Assembly: GCA_035943635.1 (NCBI GenBank)
Contig: DASZBX010000137.1
Coordinates: forward strand, 40,591-104,590
DNA length: 64,000 nt
Direction of reading: 5' to 3'
Origin: DASZBX01 sp035943635
GTDB taxonomy: Bacteria > Actinomycetota > Actinomycetes > Streptomycetales > Catenulisporaceae
Made by a program: the position numbers and the translations under genes. The notes under the pieces are model-generated. The model saw only the letters and a program-made list of their open reading frames with translations, ran no database searches and was not told the origin of the DNA. Shown piece after piece: positions 1-8,797 of this stretch. Each line of letters opens with the position of its first letter. Within the stretch, counting starts at the first letter, position 1.

Positions 1-2
1 GC

Positions 3-467
3 CCCTGGTTCGGCGAGGGCGACACGGTGCCGCTGAGCGCGGTGGTCGGCCTGTTCCTCAGCGAGAGCCTGCTGCACAGCGTGGACCTCGCCCGCGCCTC
101 GGGCCAGCGGTTCCGGATCGATCCGGAGCATGCGCGGCTGGTGCTCAGCCTGGTCTTCCCGCCGATGATGCCGAAGACGGTCAACACCGGGCTGGCACAG
201 GAACTCACCGCGGACCTGCGGTTCCACGTGCGCGGCGGCGTCACGATCGGCGCCGCGGTGCGGGACGGGAACGTCACCGTCACCCGCAACCCGGCGGCCG
301 GCTCGGGCCGGGCGGACTGCCACATCCTGCTCGATCCGGTCGCGTTCCTGCTCGTCGCCAGCGGCCGGACCGGCCGGGGCGGCCAGATCGCCCGGGGCCG
401 GATGCTGCCGTACGGGCGCAAGCCGTGGCTGGGCCCGGCGGCGCTGCGGCTGTTCTGGTTCCCGTGA
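3..467 (+). CDS. C-terminal part of a mycothiol-dependent maleylpyruvate isomerase (MDMPI)-family protein, cut by the window edge
   Basis: The frame is open from base 3, so the 5' part lies outside the window. The visible 155 or so residues contain a metal-ligand-like helix (ESLLHSVDLARASG), which matches the HxxxD-type third ligand region of DinB/MDMPI proteins. A sterol-carrier-like C-terminal domain follows. Family members are mycothiol-dependent isomerases or transferases, mostly of unknown substrate, and are cytosolic. The gene ends at a TGA and is followed by 166 non-coding bases. Family assignment is reasonably firm; the substrate cannot be told. Confidence 0.6.
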   Translation, partial: PWFGEGDTVPLSAVVGLFLSESLLHSVDLARASGQRFRIDPEHARLVLSLVFPPMMPKTVNTGLAQELTADLRFHVRGGVTIGAAVRDGNVTVTRNPAAGSGRADCHILLDPVAFLLVASGRTGRGGQIARGRMLPYGRKPWLGPAALRLFWFP

Positions 468-553
468 GCCCGGCCGGGCGGGCGGCGGTGTCTCGGCTGC
501 CGGGACGTCGTGGACACGGCCGGGCCGGCTGCGACATGATCCGTCCGAGGAGA

Positions 554-573
554 GATATGATTCGTCTCATATC
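554..573. promoter_or_regulatory. Inverted repeat GATATGA-N6-TCATATC upstream of the flavoprotein gene
   Basis: Perfect 7-bp arms separated by TTCGTC lie about 60 bases before the ATG at 634, in a locally AT-rich stretch. A dimeric repressor operator or promoter element is the likely reading. No adjacent regulator gene is visible to pair it with. Confidence 0.4.
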
Positions 574-633
574 CTGGATGATGGATATCAGGCGCCTCTT
601 CGTCGCGGCCGAGTCTCAGGGGTTGGTGTCTGG

Positions 634-1557
634 ATGGAAACTGCTCGATCCGACGTGGTCGTGGTCGGCGGGAGCTTCGCCGGGATGCAGGCGGCGCTCA
701 CGCTCGGCCGGGCCTGCCGCAGCGTCCTCGTGATGGACGGCGGCACGCCGCGCAACGCCCCGGCGGCCCACGTGCACAACTTCTACGGGCAGGACGCCCC
801 GACACCGCCGCAGCTGCGCGCCGCCGCCCAGGCAGCCCTGCGCGAGTACGCGGTCGACTGGAAACAGGACACAATCGTCGCGGCCGAACCGGCGCCGGAA
901 GGGACCGGCTGGCTCGTGACCGGCGCGCTCGGCGAGAGCTGGGCCGCGCGGGCCGTGGTGCTGGCGACGGGCCTGCGCGACGAACTGCCCGACGTGCCGG
1001 GCGTGGCCGACCTGTGGGGGCGCGACGTGGTGGCCTGCCCGCACTGCCACGGCTGGGAGGTGCGCGGGCAGCCGCTCGCCCAGCTCGGCATCCGGGGAAT
1101 GGCCGCCAAGGGTGTGGAACGTGCGGCCCTGTTGAGCCGGTGGAGTGACGACGTCCTGCTCTTCACCGACGGGGACGAGCTGACCGGCGATCAGGCCGCC
1201 CGGATGGACGCGGCCGGCGTCACGGTGCTGAGCACCCCGGTGCGCACGCTGGTCCACCGAGGCGGACGCCTCGAAGGACTCGAACTCCAGGACGGTTCCA
1301 CCCACGCCCGGCGCGCCGTGTTCGTCGTCACCCGCCAGCACCCGCAGACCGACGTGGCCGGCCGCTTCGGCTGCAAACCCGCCGACGACGGGATCGCCGT
1401 CGCGACAGACCCGGCCGGCCGCACGAGCGTGCCCGGAGTCTGGGCCGCCGGGACGGCCGCGTCACCGAGCCTGCTCGCGATCGGCGCGGCCGGACACGGC
1501 GCCACGGTCGCGACCTTGCTGCACAACGACCTGCTCGAACAGGATCTCGCCGGATAG
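634..1557 (+). CDS. FAD/NAD(P)-dependent oxidoreductase of the thioredoxin-reductase-like family
   Basis: The protein has 307 residues, the usual length for the family. The N-terminal FAD-binding Rossmann motif is VVGGSFAGMQAALTLG, and the C-terminal FAD motif is PGVWAAGTAA followed by a GHGA stretch. In place of the CxxC of true thioredoxin reductase it carries CPHCHGWE near residue 136, the form typical of actinobacterial stand-alone flavoproteins related to GliT-like dithiol oxidases. It could oxidise or reduce a small-molecule dithiol or disulphide. It is convergent with the following MFS gene. Family is confident; substrate is unknown. Confidence 0.8.
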   Translation: METARSDVVVVGGSFAGMQAALTLGRACRSVLVMDGGTPRNAPAAHVHNFYGQDAPTPPQLRAAAQAALREYAVDWKQDTIVAAEPAPEGTGWLVTGALGESWAARAVVLATGLRDELPDVPGVADLWGRDVVACPHCHGWEVRGQPLAQLGIRGMAAKGVERAALLSRWSDDVLLFTDGDELTGDQAARMDAAGVTVLSTPVRTLVHRGGRLEGLELQDGSTHARRAVFVVTRQHPQTDVAGRFGCKPADDGIAVATDPAGRTSVPGVWAAGTAASPSLLAIGAAGHGATVATLLHNDLLEQDLAG

Positions 1558-1627
1558 GATGCACTGCCACCGGTCCTGCCCCCGCCGCGCACGCCGCAGG
1601 CAGAACCGCGATCCGACTGTCTGATCA

Positions 1628-3142
1628 TTAGGGCGAGTCGACGGGTTCCGGCTGCTGTTCCAGGCGAGCGCCGTTGCGTTGCGCGGTCGCGAGCGCCCAG
1701 CGTCCGGTGGATACGGCTCCGAGCAGCACGACCATCGCGCCGCAGCCGGTGAGCACCGCCCACGCGGCATGGTCGGCGTGCGTGAACCCGGCTGAACCGG
1801 CCGTGCTGGCGGCGATGATCGCGCCGGTGACCGCGACGCCGATGGCCCCGCCGAACTGGCGGCAGGTCGAGGCGATCGCACCGGCGACCCCGGCCTGCTC
1901 CCGCGGCATCCCCGAGAGCGCGGTGTTGGTGACCGGGGCCCCGACCAGGCCCATCCCGGCGCCGTAGAGGCAGTAGGCGACGATCAGGTACCACGCGGCC
2001 GTGTGCGCGCCCACCTCGGCCAGCAGGCCCGTGCTCACGGTCATCAGCGCTCCGGCTGCGATCAGCGGGAGCCTCGGGCCCCGGCTGGCCACCAGCCTGC
2101 CCGAGATGTTCGAGAACACGGTGAGCATCGCGGGCATCGGGATGGTCAGCAGTCCCGCGTGCAGCGCGCTGTAGCCGCGGACGTCCTGGAGGTAGAGCGT
2201 GTTGAGGAACAGGAATCCGCCGAGCGTCGCCAGCGCGGCCACGCAGATCAGCGCCGCCCCGGAGAACGGAGCGCTGCGGAAGTAGCGCACGTCGATCATC
2301 GGCTCGCGCCGCCTGGGCTCGACCACGGCCAGCCCGGCCGCCGCCAGCACGGCGACGGCGAACAGCGCGACGATCGGCGCCGAGTCCCACCCGCTGCGCG
2401 GCCCCTCGATGATCCCGCCGGTCACACAGCCCAGCAGCGCGACCATCATCAGCTGGCCGAACGGGTCGAACCGCCGGGCGTGGCCGGCCTGCGACTGCGG
2501 CACGAACCGGCCGGCCAGCACGATCGCGGCCAGCCCGACCGGCACGTTGATCCAGAAGATCGAGCGCCAGCCGAGCCCGCTGACCAGCAGGCCTCCGAGC
2601 ACCGGCCCGCTGGCCCCGCTCAGCCCGGCGACCGATCCCCACACCCCGACCGCCTTCGCGCGCCCGGCCCGGTCGGTGAAGGTGTTGGCGATGATCGACA
2701 TGGCCACCGGGTTGAGCATCGAACCGCCCACGGCCTGCATGCCGCGGAAGGCGATCAGCCAGCCGACCGACGGAGCCACGCTGCACAGCAGCGACCCCGC
2801 CGAGAACATCCCCAGCCCGGTCTGGAACACCCTGCGCCGGCCGAACCGGTCCGCGAGCGAGCCGGAGAGCATCAGCAGGCACGCGAGGACGAGTGTGTAG
2901 ACGTCGATCGTCCATTGCAGGGCACTGACGGACGCGTTCAGCTGCCGCTGGATCGACGGAAGGGCGACGTTCGCGACCGTCGTGTCCAGACCCGCCATGA
3001 ACACACTGAGACAGCACGTGGCCAGCACCGCCGAACGCCGTCGCGCGTCCGGATCCGGGCGGGCCGCGGAATCGATCGGCACTGTCGCAGTCCTGGAAGC
3101 ATCGCGAAAAGTCACGGCGGCAACCCTATCGCCGTGGTGCAT
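1628..3142 (-). CDS. MFS drug exporter, DHA2 (EmrB/QacA, 14-TM) family
   Basis: The 504 residues form alternating hydrophobic segments. The family signature is LDTTVANVALPSIQ in TM1 and the loop motif GSLADRFGRRR between TM2 and TM3, with a PVLGGLL motif C region in TM5. Such proteins export amphipathic drugs using the proton gradient. A GTG at 3115 is an alternative start, because the ATG at 3142 has no clear ribosome binding site. It faces the flavoprotein gene convergently and lies 240 bases from the divergent MetE-like gene. Confidence 0.88.
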   Translation of the reverse strand: MHHGDRVAAVTFRDASRTATVPIDSAARPDPDARRRSAVLATCCLSVFMAGLDTTVANVALPSIQRQLNASVSALQWTIDVYTLVLACLLMLSGSLADRFGRRRVFQTGLGMFSAGSLLCSVAPSVGWLIAFRGMQAVGGSMLNPVAMSIIANTFTDRAGRAKAVGVWGSVAGLSGASGPVLGGLLVSGLGWRSIFWINVPVGLAAIVLAGRFVPQSQAGHARRFDPFGQLMMVALLGCVTGGIIEGPRSGWDSAPIVALFAVAVLAAAGLAVVEPRRREPMIDVRYFRSAPFSGAALICVAALATLGGFLFLNTLYLQDVRGYSALHAGLLTIPMPAMLTVFSNISGRLVASRGPRLPLIAAGALMTVSTGLLAEVGAHTAAWYLIVAYCLYGAGMGLVGAPVTNTALSGMPREQAGVAGAIASTCRQFGGAIGVAVTGAIIAASTAGSAGFTHADHAAWAVLTGCGAMVVLLGAVSTGRWALATAQRNGARLEQQPEPVDSP

Positions 3143-3361
3143 CCAAGCTGCGCGTGCAGCAGCGTGCAGCCCGGATCAGGGGTGCTTCGTGTGCCAGGAC
3201 ACGTCGTTGCCGTGTCACCCGGAAGGGCGATGTTCGCCGGCCGGTCGACCGGTCGCGGGCTGCGTCGGCACAGTTCAGCACGCCAGCCGCGCATGCGGCG
3301 GACAATCGAACAGAGCTTCGCAGTTCACCCGGTCGCCGAATTCTGTATAAAACCCCTGGTT

Positions 3362-3374
3362 AAGTTGGTAACTT
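3362..3374. promoter_or_regulatory. Short palindrome AAGTT-GGT-AACTT just before the MetE-like gene
   Basis: This palindrome sits 7 bases before the ATG at 3382, where a ribosome binding site would normally be, in an AT-rich run (TATAAAACCCCTGGTTAAG) that could be the -10 region. That suggests a leaderless or repressor-controlled transcript. No dedicated regulator gene is adjacent. Confidence 0.35.
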
Positions 3375-3381
3375 GAACGCC

Positions 3382-4446
3382 ATGAGCCTTCCCACGGAAC
3401 AGATCGGCAGTATCCCGCGGCCCGCCGACCTGGTCGCCGGCCTCGCCGCGCAGGCCGCCGGAACCCTCTCCGCGGACGAGCTGGCAGTACTCTTCGACGC
3501 CGCCCTGCGGGACACCGTCGAACGCCTGGAGGCGACCGGATCGCCGGTCGTCTCCGACGGCGAGCAGACCAAGCCCAGCTTCGTCACCTACCCGCTGTCC
3601 GGCTCCGGCCGGTATGCCGCGGACGGCGCGGTCATCCCGTTCGCGGACGGGCACACCCGGCAGCTGCCCCGGCTGGCGGCCGGCCCGTTCCGCTACGGGG
3701 CCCACGCCGAGGAATACCTGCGCGCGGCCCAGAAGTACGCGAGCGTGCCGGTCAAGCAGGCGGTGATCGCGCCGTCCGCGCTGAGCCTGCTCTACCCGCA
3801 GGACCCGATCGCCGACTACTCGCGCGAGGAGTTCCTGGACGACCTGATCGACGAGGCCGAGGCGGACGTGCGCCGCTGCCTGGACGCCGGCGCGAGCACG
3901 GTGCAGCTGGACTTCACCGAGGGCCGGCTCGCGACCAAGCTCGATCCGAGCGGGCAGCTGCTCGGCTCCTTCGTCGAGCTCAACAACCGCCTGCTCGACC
4001 GGTTCGCCGACGCCGAACGGGCCCGGATCGGCCTGCACACCTGCCCGGGCGGCGACCAGGACTCCACCCACAGCCTCGACGCCGACTACGCGGCCCTGCT
4101 GCCGGAACTGTTCCGGATCCGGGTCGGCAACGTCTACCTGCAACTGGCCAGCGAGGCCGATCCGGGCCGGGTGCTGGCGATCGCGGCCGAGCACCTGCGC
4201 GCGGACCAGCGCCTGTTCGTCGGGGTGATCGACCCGATCGACCCGGCGGTGGAGACGCCCGGGCTGGTGCGCGACCGGATCCTGCTGGCGGCCCGGTACG
4301 TCAGCCCGGAGCGGCTCGGCAGCACCGACGACTGCGGATTCGCGCCCTTCGCCGACGACCTGTCCACCTCGCGGGAGACCGCGTTCGCCAAGATCGCGGC
4401 CCGGGTCCAGGGCACCGCGCTCGCCTCGGAAGTGCTCGGGGTCTGA
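3382..4446 (+). CDS. Cobalamin-independent methionine synthase (MetE) C-terminal-domain-like protein
   Basis: The protein has 354 residues, corresponding to the catalytic C-terminal half of MetE only. It opens with TEQIGSIPRP, has the DGEQTKPSF segment, and shows zinc-ligand candidates in GLHTCPGGD and STDDCGFAP, the MetE-type His/Cys and distal Cys positions. It lacks the N-terminal half needed for folate triglutamate binding in full MetE. Such stand-alone proteins are typically archaeal-type or special methyl transferases acting on thiols. The ATG at 3382 was preferred to an in-frame TTG at 3373. Confidence 0.75.
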   Translation: MSLPTEQIGSIPRPADLVAGLAAQAAGTLSADELAVLFDAALRDTVERLEATGSPVVSDGEQTKPSFVTYPLSGSGRYAADGAVIPFADGHTRQLPRLAAGPFRYGAHAEEYLRAAQKYASVPVKQAVIAPSALSLLYPQDPIADYSREEFLDDLIDEAEADVRRCLDAGASTVQLDFTEGRLATKLDPSGQLLGSFVELNNRLLDRFADAERARIGLHTCPGGDQDSTHSLDADYAALLPELFRIRVGNVYLQLASEADPGRVLAIAAEHLRADQRLFVGVIDPIDPAVETPGLVRDRILLAARYVSPERLGSTDDCGFAPFADDLSTSRETAFAKIAARVQGTALASEVLGV

Positions 4447-4492
4447 TGCACTCGCGGGTTGCCCTGTCCGCCGGCGCGGAGCGGTGACGCCG

Positions 4493-4526
4493 CCGCTCCG
4501 CCGCCGGTGGGTCGGCGGCGGAGCGG
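4493..4526. terminator. GC-rich hairpin between convergent genes
   Basis: A perfect 14-bp stem (CCGCTCCGCCGCCG and its complement) with a 6-base loop GTGGGT lies between the MetE-like and VOC genes. No U-tract is present. It probably stops transcription from both sides. Confidence 0.6.
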
Positions 4527-4567
4527 GGCGGCACGCAGGGACGCTCGGTGGCACGCGGGCGGCCGGT

Positions 4568-4927
4568 TCAGCCGGTGATCTCGATGACGTTGACCAGGTT
4601 CCCGTCCGCGTCCAGAAGTGTGCCGATGAAGCCCTGCGGGACCTGCTCCGGGGCGCGCAGCCACTCCACGCCCAGCGTCCGCAGGTGTGCCTCCAGCGCG
4701 GGGAACCGGTCGACCTGGACGTTGAGCACGATCCGTCCCGGCTCCGCGGCCCGGCCGCCGACGTCCTCGCGCTGTTCGAAGACCAGCGCGCCCATCCGCA
4801 GCCGCAGCACGGAGTCGACGATCGCCACCCCGGGCGCGAAGGCGGCCTGGTACCAGGCGGCCAGCCGCGCCGGGTCGGCGCTGCCGAGGATGACGCTGCC
4901 CAGGCGGGCCCCGCTGACATAGGGCAC
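4568..4927 (-). CDS. VOC (glyoxalase/bleomycin resistance/dioxygenase) superfamily protein
   Basis: The protein has 119 residues and a single glyoxalase-fold unit: the first strand (RLGSVILGSADPARLAAWY), then a C-terminal metal-side strand ending GTLLDADGNLVNVIEI. The GTG at 4927 is chosen because GGGAGGTGAG lies 5 bases upstream on the coding strand. Members bind metals or sequester reactive or bulky compounds. Nothing visible fixes the substrate. Confidence 0.75.
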   Translation of the reverse strand: MPYVSGARLGSVILGSADPARLAAWYQAAFAPGVAIVDSVLRLRMGALVFEQREDVGGRAAEPGRIVLNVQVDRFPALEAHLRTLGVEWLRAPEQVPQGFIGTLLDADGNLVNVIEITG

Positions 4928-5039
4928 CGCTAGCTCACCTCCCGGGGCCGGACCGGGAGCCGGAGCCGGACCGCGCCGCGTGCGGCCGTGCGTCGTACCT
5001 GCCCCGAGCCGAGGTCGGGAGTTGTCCATCCGCGTGTAA

Positions 5040-5054
5040 CTTGCATCATGCAAG
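5040..5054. promoter_or_regulatory. Palindrome CTTGCA-TCA-TGCAAG in a divergent promoter region
   Basis: It lies in the 368-base gap between the VOC gene (minus strand) and the UbiB-like gene (plus strand). Perfect 6-bp arms are followed by an AAGGAAGG stretch. It resembles a dimeric operator. The rest of the gap (4928-5295) shows no convincing gene. Confidence 0.4.
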
Positions 5055-5295
5055 GAAGGTATCCATCGGCGGCCCGGCTGCGCAAGTGGGCACGCGCGAG
5101 GAAGGCCGCTGCGCCTGCACTGCGCTACGTGCGACCGCCCGGGCCCCCTTTCTTCCTCCGTGCCCACTTCGCCGGCAGCCCTTGCGGCACCCCGGCAGTT
5201 GCGATTCAGTGATCTCACAGCGTCGACCGTGTCTCGTCCCGGTCCGCATCCGCACCAGTCTCAACCTCGGACGATGTCAGGTGAGGGGACCGTCG

Positions 5296-6597
5296 ATGGA
5301 CAGCGAAACCAGGCCCGCGGGCACGATCCGGCTGGCCGCGCGCTTCGGGCATGTCAGCTTCCTGCTGGCCCGGTACTTCGCCGGGCTCGGGGCCGCGCGG
5401 GTGGCGCGGCTGGGCACGCCGCGGGGCCGGCGCCGCGAGCGCGTCAGCACCCTGCCGGCGCTGCTGACCGACCTGGGGCCGTTCTACATCAAGGCCGGTC
5501 AGCTGCTGAGCACCCGGCACGACCTGATCCCGCCCGCCCTGTGCGGCGCGCTGGGCCGGCTGACCGACCAGGTCCCGCCGCCGTCCCGGGCCGAGATCGA
5601 ACAGGTGGTCCGCCGGGCCTACGGCGAGCCGGACCAGTGGCCGTTCGCCTCGGTGGACTGGGCGCCGCTGGCCAGCGGGAGCATCGCCACCGTGCACCGC
5701 GCGGTGCTGCGGGACGGGCGCACCGCGGCGGTCAAGGTCCGCCGCCCCGGGATCGCCCGGACGATGGACATGGACCTGCGGCTGGCCGCGGCCGGCGCGC
5801 GGATGGCGCAGAAGCTGCCCTCACAGCGCCAGGCCCCGGCCGAGGCGATGGTCAAGCAGGTCGGCGCCGCGATCATGCATCAGCTGGACTTCGCCGCCGA
5901 GCGTGCGTCGCTGCACACGCTGCGCCGGAACCTGCGCACGCTGCCCGCGGTCCGGCTGCCGGAGCCGTACGACGAGTTGTCGACCGGGGAGACCATCGTG
6001 ATGGAGTTCCTGGCCGACCTCAAGCAGTTCCGGCCGGAGGAGCTCGGCCTGGATGTGCGCAAGAGCATCGTGCGGACGATTTTGAACGCGGTGTTCCGGA
6101 TGCTGTTCCTGGACGGCCTGGTGCACTGCGATCTGCATCCGGGGAACCTCTATCTCACCGAGCAGTCCGACATCGTGATCCTGGACGCGGGTTTCGTGGT
6201 CCAGTTGTCCGAGCCGGTGCGGCGGCAGTTCGCCGAGTTCTTCATGAACATGGCCCAGGGGCGGGGGCCGCGCTGCGCGCAGATCGTGATCGAGAGCGCG
6301 GCGGTGGTGCCGGCCGAATTCGACCGGGCCGGGTTCGACGCGGGGGTGGACAAGCTGGTCGGCGAGACCTCGGGGGCGCTGGCCGGGGAGTTCAGTCTGC
6401 TGGAGTTCGCGCCGCGGTTGTTCCGGCTGCAGCAGGATTTCGGGTTGTATGCGGCGGCGGAGTTCGCCTTTCCGTTGTTGTCGTTGCTGGTGTTGGAGGG
6501 CATGATCAAGGCCTTCGATGCGGATGTGGACTTCCAGGCCGAGGCGATGCCGGTGCTGTATCAGGCGCTGACCGCCTCCGTGCGCACCGCGGCCTGA
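5296..6597 (+). CDS. AarF/UbiB (ABC1/ADCK) family atypical kinase-like protein
   Basis: The protein has 433 residues. The family-defining KxGQ motif is in YIKAGQLLSTR near residue 70. The nucleotide-binding region has an Ala-rich loop (ASGSIATVHRA) and AVKVRRPG, the catalytic loop has DLHPGN, and the metal-binding DFG equivalent reads LDAGFV. UbiB proteins support isoprenoid quinone synthesis or lipid handling at the membrane. The ATG at 5296 follows GTGAGGGGA at good spacing. The next gene, a TetR regulator, starts 12 bases after the stop, so the two are probably co-transcribed. Confidence 0.85.
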   Translation: MDSETRPAGTIRLAARFGHVSFLLARYFAGLGAARVARLGTPRGRRRERVSTLPALLTDLGPFYIKAGQLLSTRHDLIPPALCGALGRLTDQVPPPSRAEIEQVVRRAYGEPDQWPFASVDWAPLASGSIATVHRAVLRDGRTAAVKVRRPGIARTMDMDLRLAAAGARMAQKLPSQRQAPAEAMVKQVGAAIMHQLDFAAERASLHTLRRNLRTLPAVRLPEPYDELSTGETIVMEFLADLKQFRPEELGLDVRKSIVRTILNAVFRMLFLDGLVHCDLHPGNLYLTEQSDIVILDAGFVVQLSEPVRRQFAEFFMNMAQGRGPRCAQIVIESAAVVPAEFDRAGFDAGVDKLVGETSGALAGEFSLLEFAPRLFRLQQDFGLYAAAEFAFPLLSLLVLEGMIKAFDADVDFQAEAMPVLYQALTASVRTAA

Positions 6598-6609
6598 GCG
6601 CCGCGGACG

Positions 6610-7356
6610 GTGACGACGATCGGTTCGCGCGGCTCGTACCACCATGGGGATCTGCGCAACGCTCTCGCTGCGGCGGCGCTCGGCCTGGCCCGCGTAGGCG
6701 GGCCGGAGTCGGTGGTGCTGCGGGAGGCGGCCCGGCAGGTGGGGGTGTCGGCTACCGCGGCTTATCGGCATTTCGCCGGGCAGGGGGATCTGCTGGCGGA
6801 TGTGAAGAGCCGGGCGTTGGGCGAGTTGACGCGGTGGATCGGCGCGGCGGTGCAGGGGTGTGATGCGCGGGTTGAGCCGGGCGAACTCGCGGTGGCCCGG
6901 TTGCGGTCCGCGGCCCGGGCCTATCTGGATTTCGCCTTTGCCGAACCCGGATTGTTCGCCGCCGCGTTTCATCATCAGGGGGAGTGGCCGGAGCGGGCGA
7001 CCGCCCGGGCTGAGCGCGGCGGAACTGGTGGCGGCGGAAGCAGTTGTGTCGATGTCGATGTCGATGTCGAGATAGGGATCGCGAGCGGCAGCGGTGCGGC
7101 GTCGTCGTCGTATGGCGGCGCCGACTTTTCGCAGACTGACGCGTTCGCCTCGCTGGTGAAGGTGCTGGACGATCTGGCTGCCTGTGGTCGGATGCCCGCC
7201 GGGCGGCGGCCGTATGCGGAATTCGCGGCCTGGTCGGCGATCCACGGCGTCGCGGTCTTGTTCCTCGGCGGCCCGCTGCGGCTGCTGCCCGAGGCGGAGC
7301 GGGCGGCCGTGCTGGACCATGCCCTGGAGACCTGCATCCGCGGCCTGACGCACTGA
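6610..7356 (+). CDS. TetR/AcrR-family transcriptional regulator with an inserted Asp-Val repeat
   Basis: The protein has 248 residues. The N-terminal HTH is visible from RGSYHHGDLRNAL through VSATAAYRHFAGQGDLL. The C-terminal ligand domain resembles the WHG subtype (LFLGGPLR near the end). Residues about 140-175 are a low-complexity insertion, GGGGSS followed by VDVDVDVE, encoded by a GTCGAT tandem hexamer. The GTG at 6610 is the only sensible start. It likely autoregulates with the UbiB-like gene. It is convergent with the carotenoid oxygenase gene 15 bases away. Confidence 0.82.
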   Translation: MTTIGSRGSYHHGDLRNALAAAALGLARVGGPESVVLREAARQVGVSATAAYRHFAGQGDLLADVKSRALGELTRWIGAAVQGCDARVEPGELAVARLRSAARAYLDFAFAEPGLFAAAFHHQGEWPERATARAERGGTGGGGSSCVDVDVDVEIGIASGSGAASSSYGGADFSQTDAFASLVKVLDDLAACGRMPAGRRPYAEFAAWSAIHGVAVLFLGGPLRLLPEAERAAVLDHALETCIRGLTH

Positions 7357-7370
7357 GCCGGCCGGGCCGT

Positions 7371-8726
7371 TCAGCTGCCGCCTATCCAGGAGGCGTGGAA
7401 TCCGTGCGGGACCCGGACCGGCAGGGGCACGGTGGCCACCGGCTCGCCGGTGAAATCCGCGGTGTCCAGGACCGACAGCTCGCTGCGGTCGGTGGACTTG
7501 TCGTAGACTAGGCTCAGCAGCCAGCCGTCGCCCTCGGGGGCGTCCGCGGCGCGGGGGACGAACACCGCCTCGCCGGTCTCCCGGCCGGGGCCGAACTCGT
7601 GCCGCTCGGTCCGGCGCGTGTCCAGGTCGTGCCGCAGCAGGGCGGGACCGGCCAGGGCGCCACCGTCCCCGGGGCGCATGCCGACCGCGAAGCCGTAGCG
7701 GTGCCGGGTGCCCTTGAACCGGTCGTCGAGCCGGGGGAACTCCTCGCACTGGTCGTCTATCTGCTCCTCGGTCACCGTGCCGGCGAGCAGGTCGACCGTC
7801 CAGCGCCACAGCGACGGCGCGGACTCGCTCGCGCGCAGCCGGTCGCGGTCGAACAGGCGCTGGTGCCGGACCACGTCCAGGACCAGCCAGCGGCCGGACT
7901 CGTAGGCGTTGAGCGCGTGGAAGACGTAGCAGGGGTCGACGTCCATCCACAGCACGTCGGCGTCCCCGCCGTTGCGCGGCAGCACGCCGATCCGGGCGCC
8001 GTGGCCGTCGTCCCAGGTGTAGGGCAGGCGCGAGCCGGCGGTCGCGGCCTGCGGGTCGAAGACCACCGGTAGGTCGTAGATGACCGCGTGCCGGTCGGTG
8101 ATCGAGAAGGCGTGCATCATCGAGGTGCTCTTGGTCGCGATCGGCTCGGCCCGGCGGACCCGGCCGTCCACGCCTATGGTCAGGTAGTGGAGGTAGGGCA
8201 GGTCGTGCTGGTAGGCGACCGCGTACAGCTCGCCGGTGACCGGGTCGAGCTCGGGGTGGGCGCTGAAGCCGCCCGGCAGGGTGCCGTCGAAGTCGCCGCG
8301 GGCCACGGTGGCCAGCTCCCGGTCCAGCTCCACCGGCAGCACGCCGCCGTCGCCGACCGCGTACGTGCGCCCGGCGTGCCGCAGCAGGTTGCCGTTGCAC
8401 TCCTCGCTCAGGCCGTGCCGCGGGCCGGGCGTGGGCAGGCCGCCCAGGGTCCGCACGGCCCGGTCGGTGCGCACCCAGCGGTTGCGGTACCACTGCGCCC
8501 GGCCGTCCCGCAGCCGCAGCCCGTGCACCATCGGGTCGCCGGTCAGCGCGTTGTGCCGGGACGGGTCGGTCCGGCCCAGCGGGTTCGGGCCGATCCGCAG
8601 GAAGCTGCCGTCCAGCTCCGGCGGCAGGGCGCCGCGGACCTCGGGCCGCAGGACGGTGACCTCGTCGGCGACCGGGCGGTAGCCGCCGGCCGAGTGGTGC
8701 GGCGTGCTTTCCGGCTGAGCGCTCAT
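7371..8726 (-). CDS. Carotenoid oxygenase (RPE65/CCD/lignostilbene dioxygenase) family
   Basis: The protein has 451 residues, normal for the family. It begins with the conserved SFLRIGPNPLGR segment. The four Fe(II) histidines are placed as in the family: SAHPELDP, SMMHAFSIT, YVFHALNAYE and the terminal HGFHASW. These enzymes cleave a C=C bond of a polyene or stilbene with O2. It is divergent from a TetR gene across 71 bases containing palindromes. It lies within reach of the polyene-forming PKSE system, which makes a polyene substrate conceivable, but that is inference. The ATG at 8726 has AGGTGG upstream. Confidence 0.88.
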   Translation of the reverse strand: MSAQPESTPHHSAGGYRPVADEVTVLRPEVRGALPPELDGSFLRIGPNPLGRTDPSRHNALTGDPMVHGLRLRDGRAQWYRNRWVRTDRAVRTLGGLPTPGPRHGLSEECNGNLLRHAGRTYAVGDGGVLPVELDRELATVARGDFDGTLPGGFSAHPELDPVTGELYAVAYQHDLPYLHYLTIGVDGRVRRAEPIATKSTSMMHAFSITDRHAVIYDLPVVFDPQAATAGSRLPYTWDDGHGARIGVLPRNGGDADVLWMDVDPCYVFHALNAYESGRWLVLDVVRHQRLFDRDRLRASESAPSLWRWTVDLLAGTVTEEQIDDQCEEFPRLDDRFKGTRHRYGFAVGMRPGDGGALAGPALLRHDLDTRRTERHEFGPGRETGEAVFVPRAADAPEGDGWLLSLVYDKSTDRSELSVLDTADFTGEPVATVPLPVRVPHGFHASWIGGS

Positions 8727-8750
8727 GGCTGTCCACCTGTTCCATATCGG

Positions 8751-8767
8751 CGTTACATAACGACGTT
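8751..8767. promoter_or_regulatory. Overlapping palindromes CGTTA-CA-TAACG and AACG-A-CGTT
   Basis: They sit in the 71-base divergent promoter between the carotenoid oxygenase and TetR genes. This is a classic position for a TetR operator controlling both directions. Overlapping palindromes suggest two repressor dimers or one extended site. Confidence 0.55.
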
Positions 8768-8797
8768 GTGGTTTAGTTCTACCCCCGGGGTGCAACC

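Noticed and set aside
7048..7072. GTCGAT repeat as a possible CRISPR or recombination site.
   Set aside because: It is a short in-frame hexamer repeat with no spacers, inside a TetR gene.
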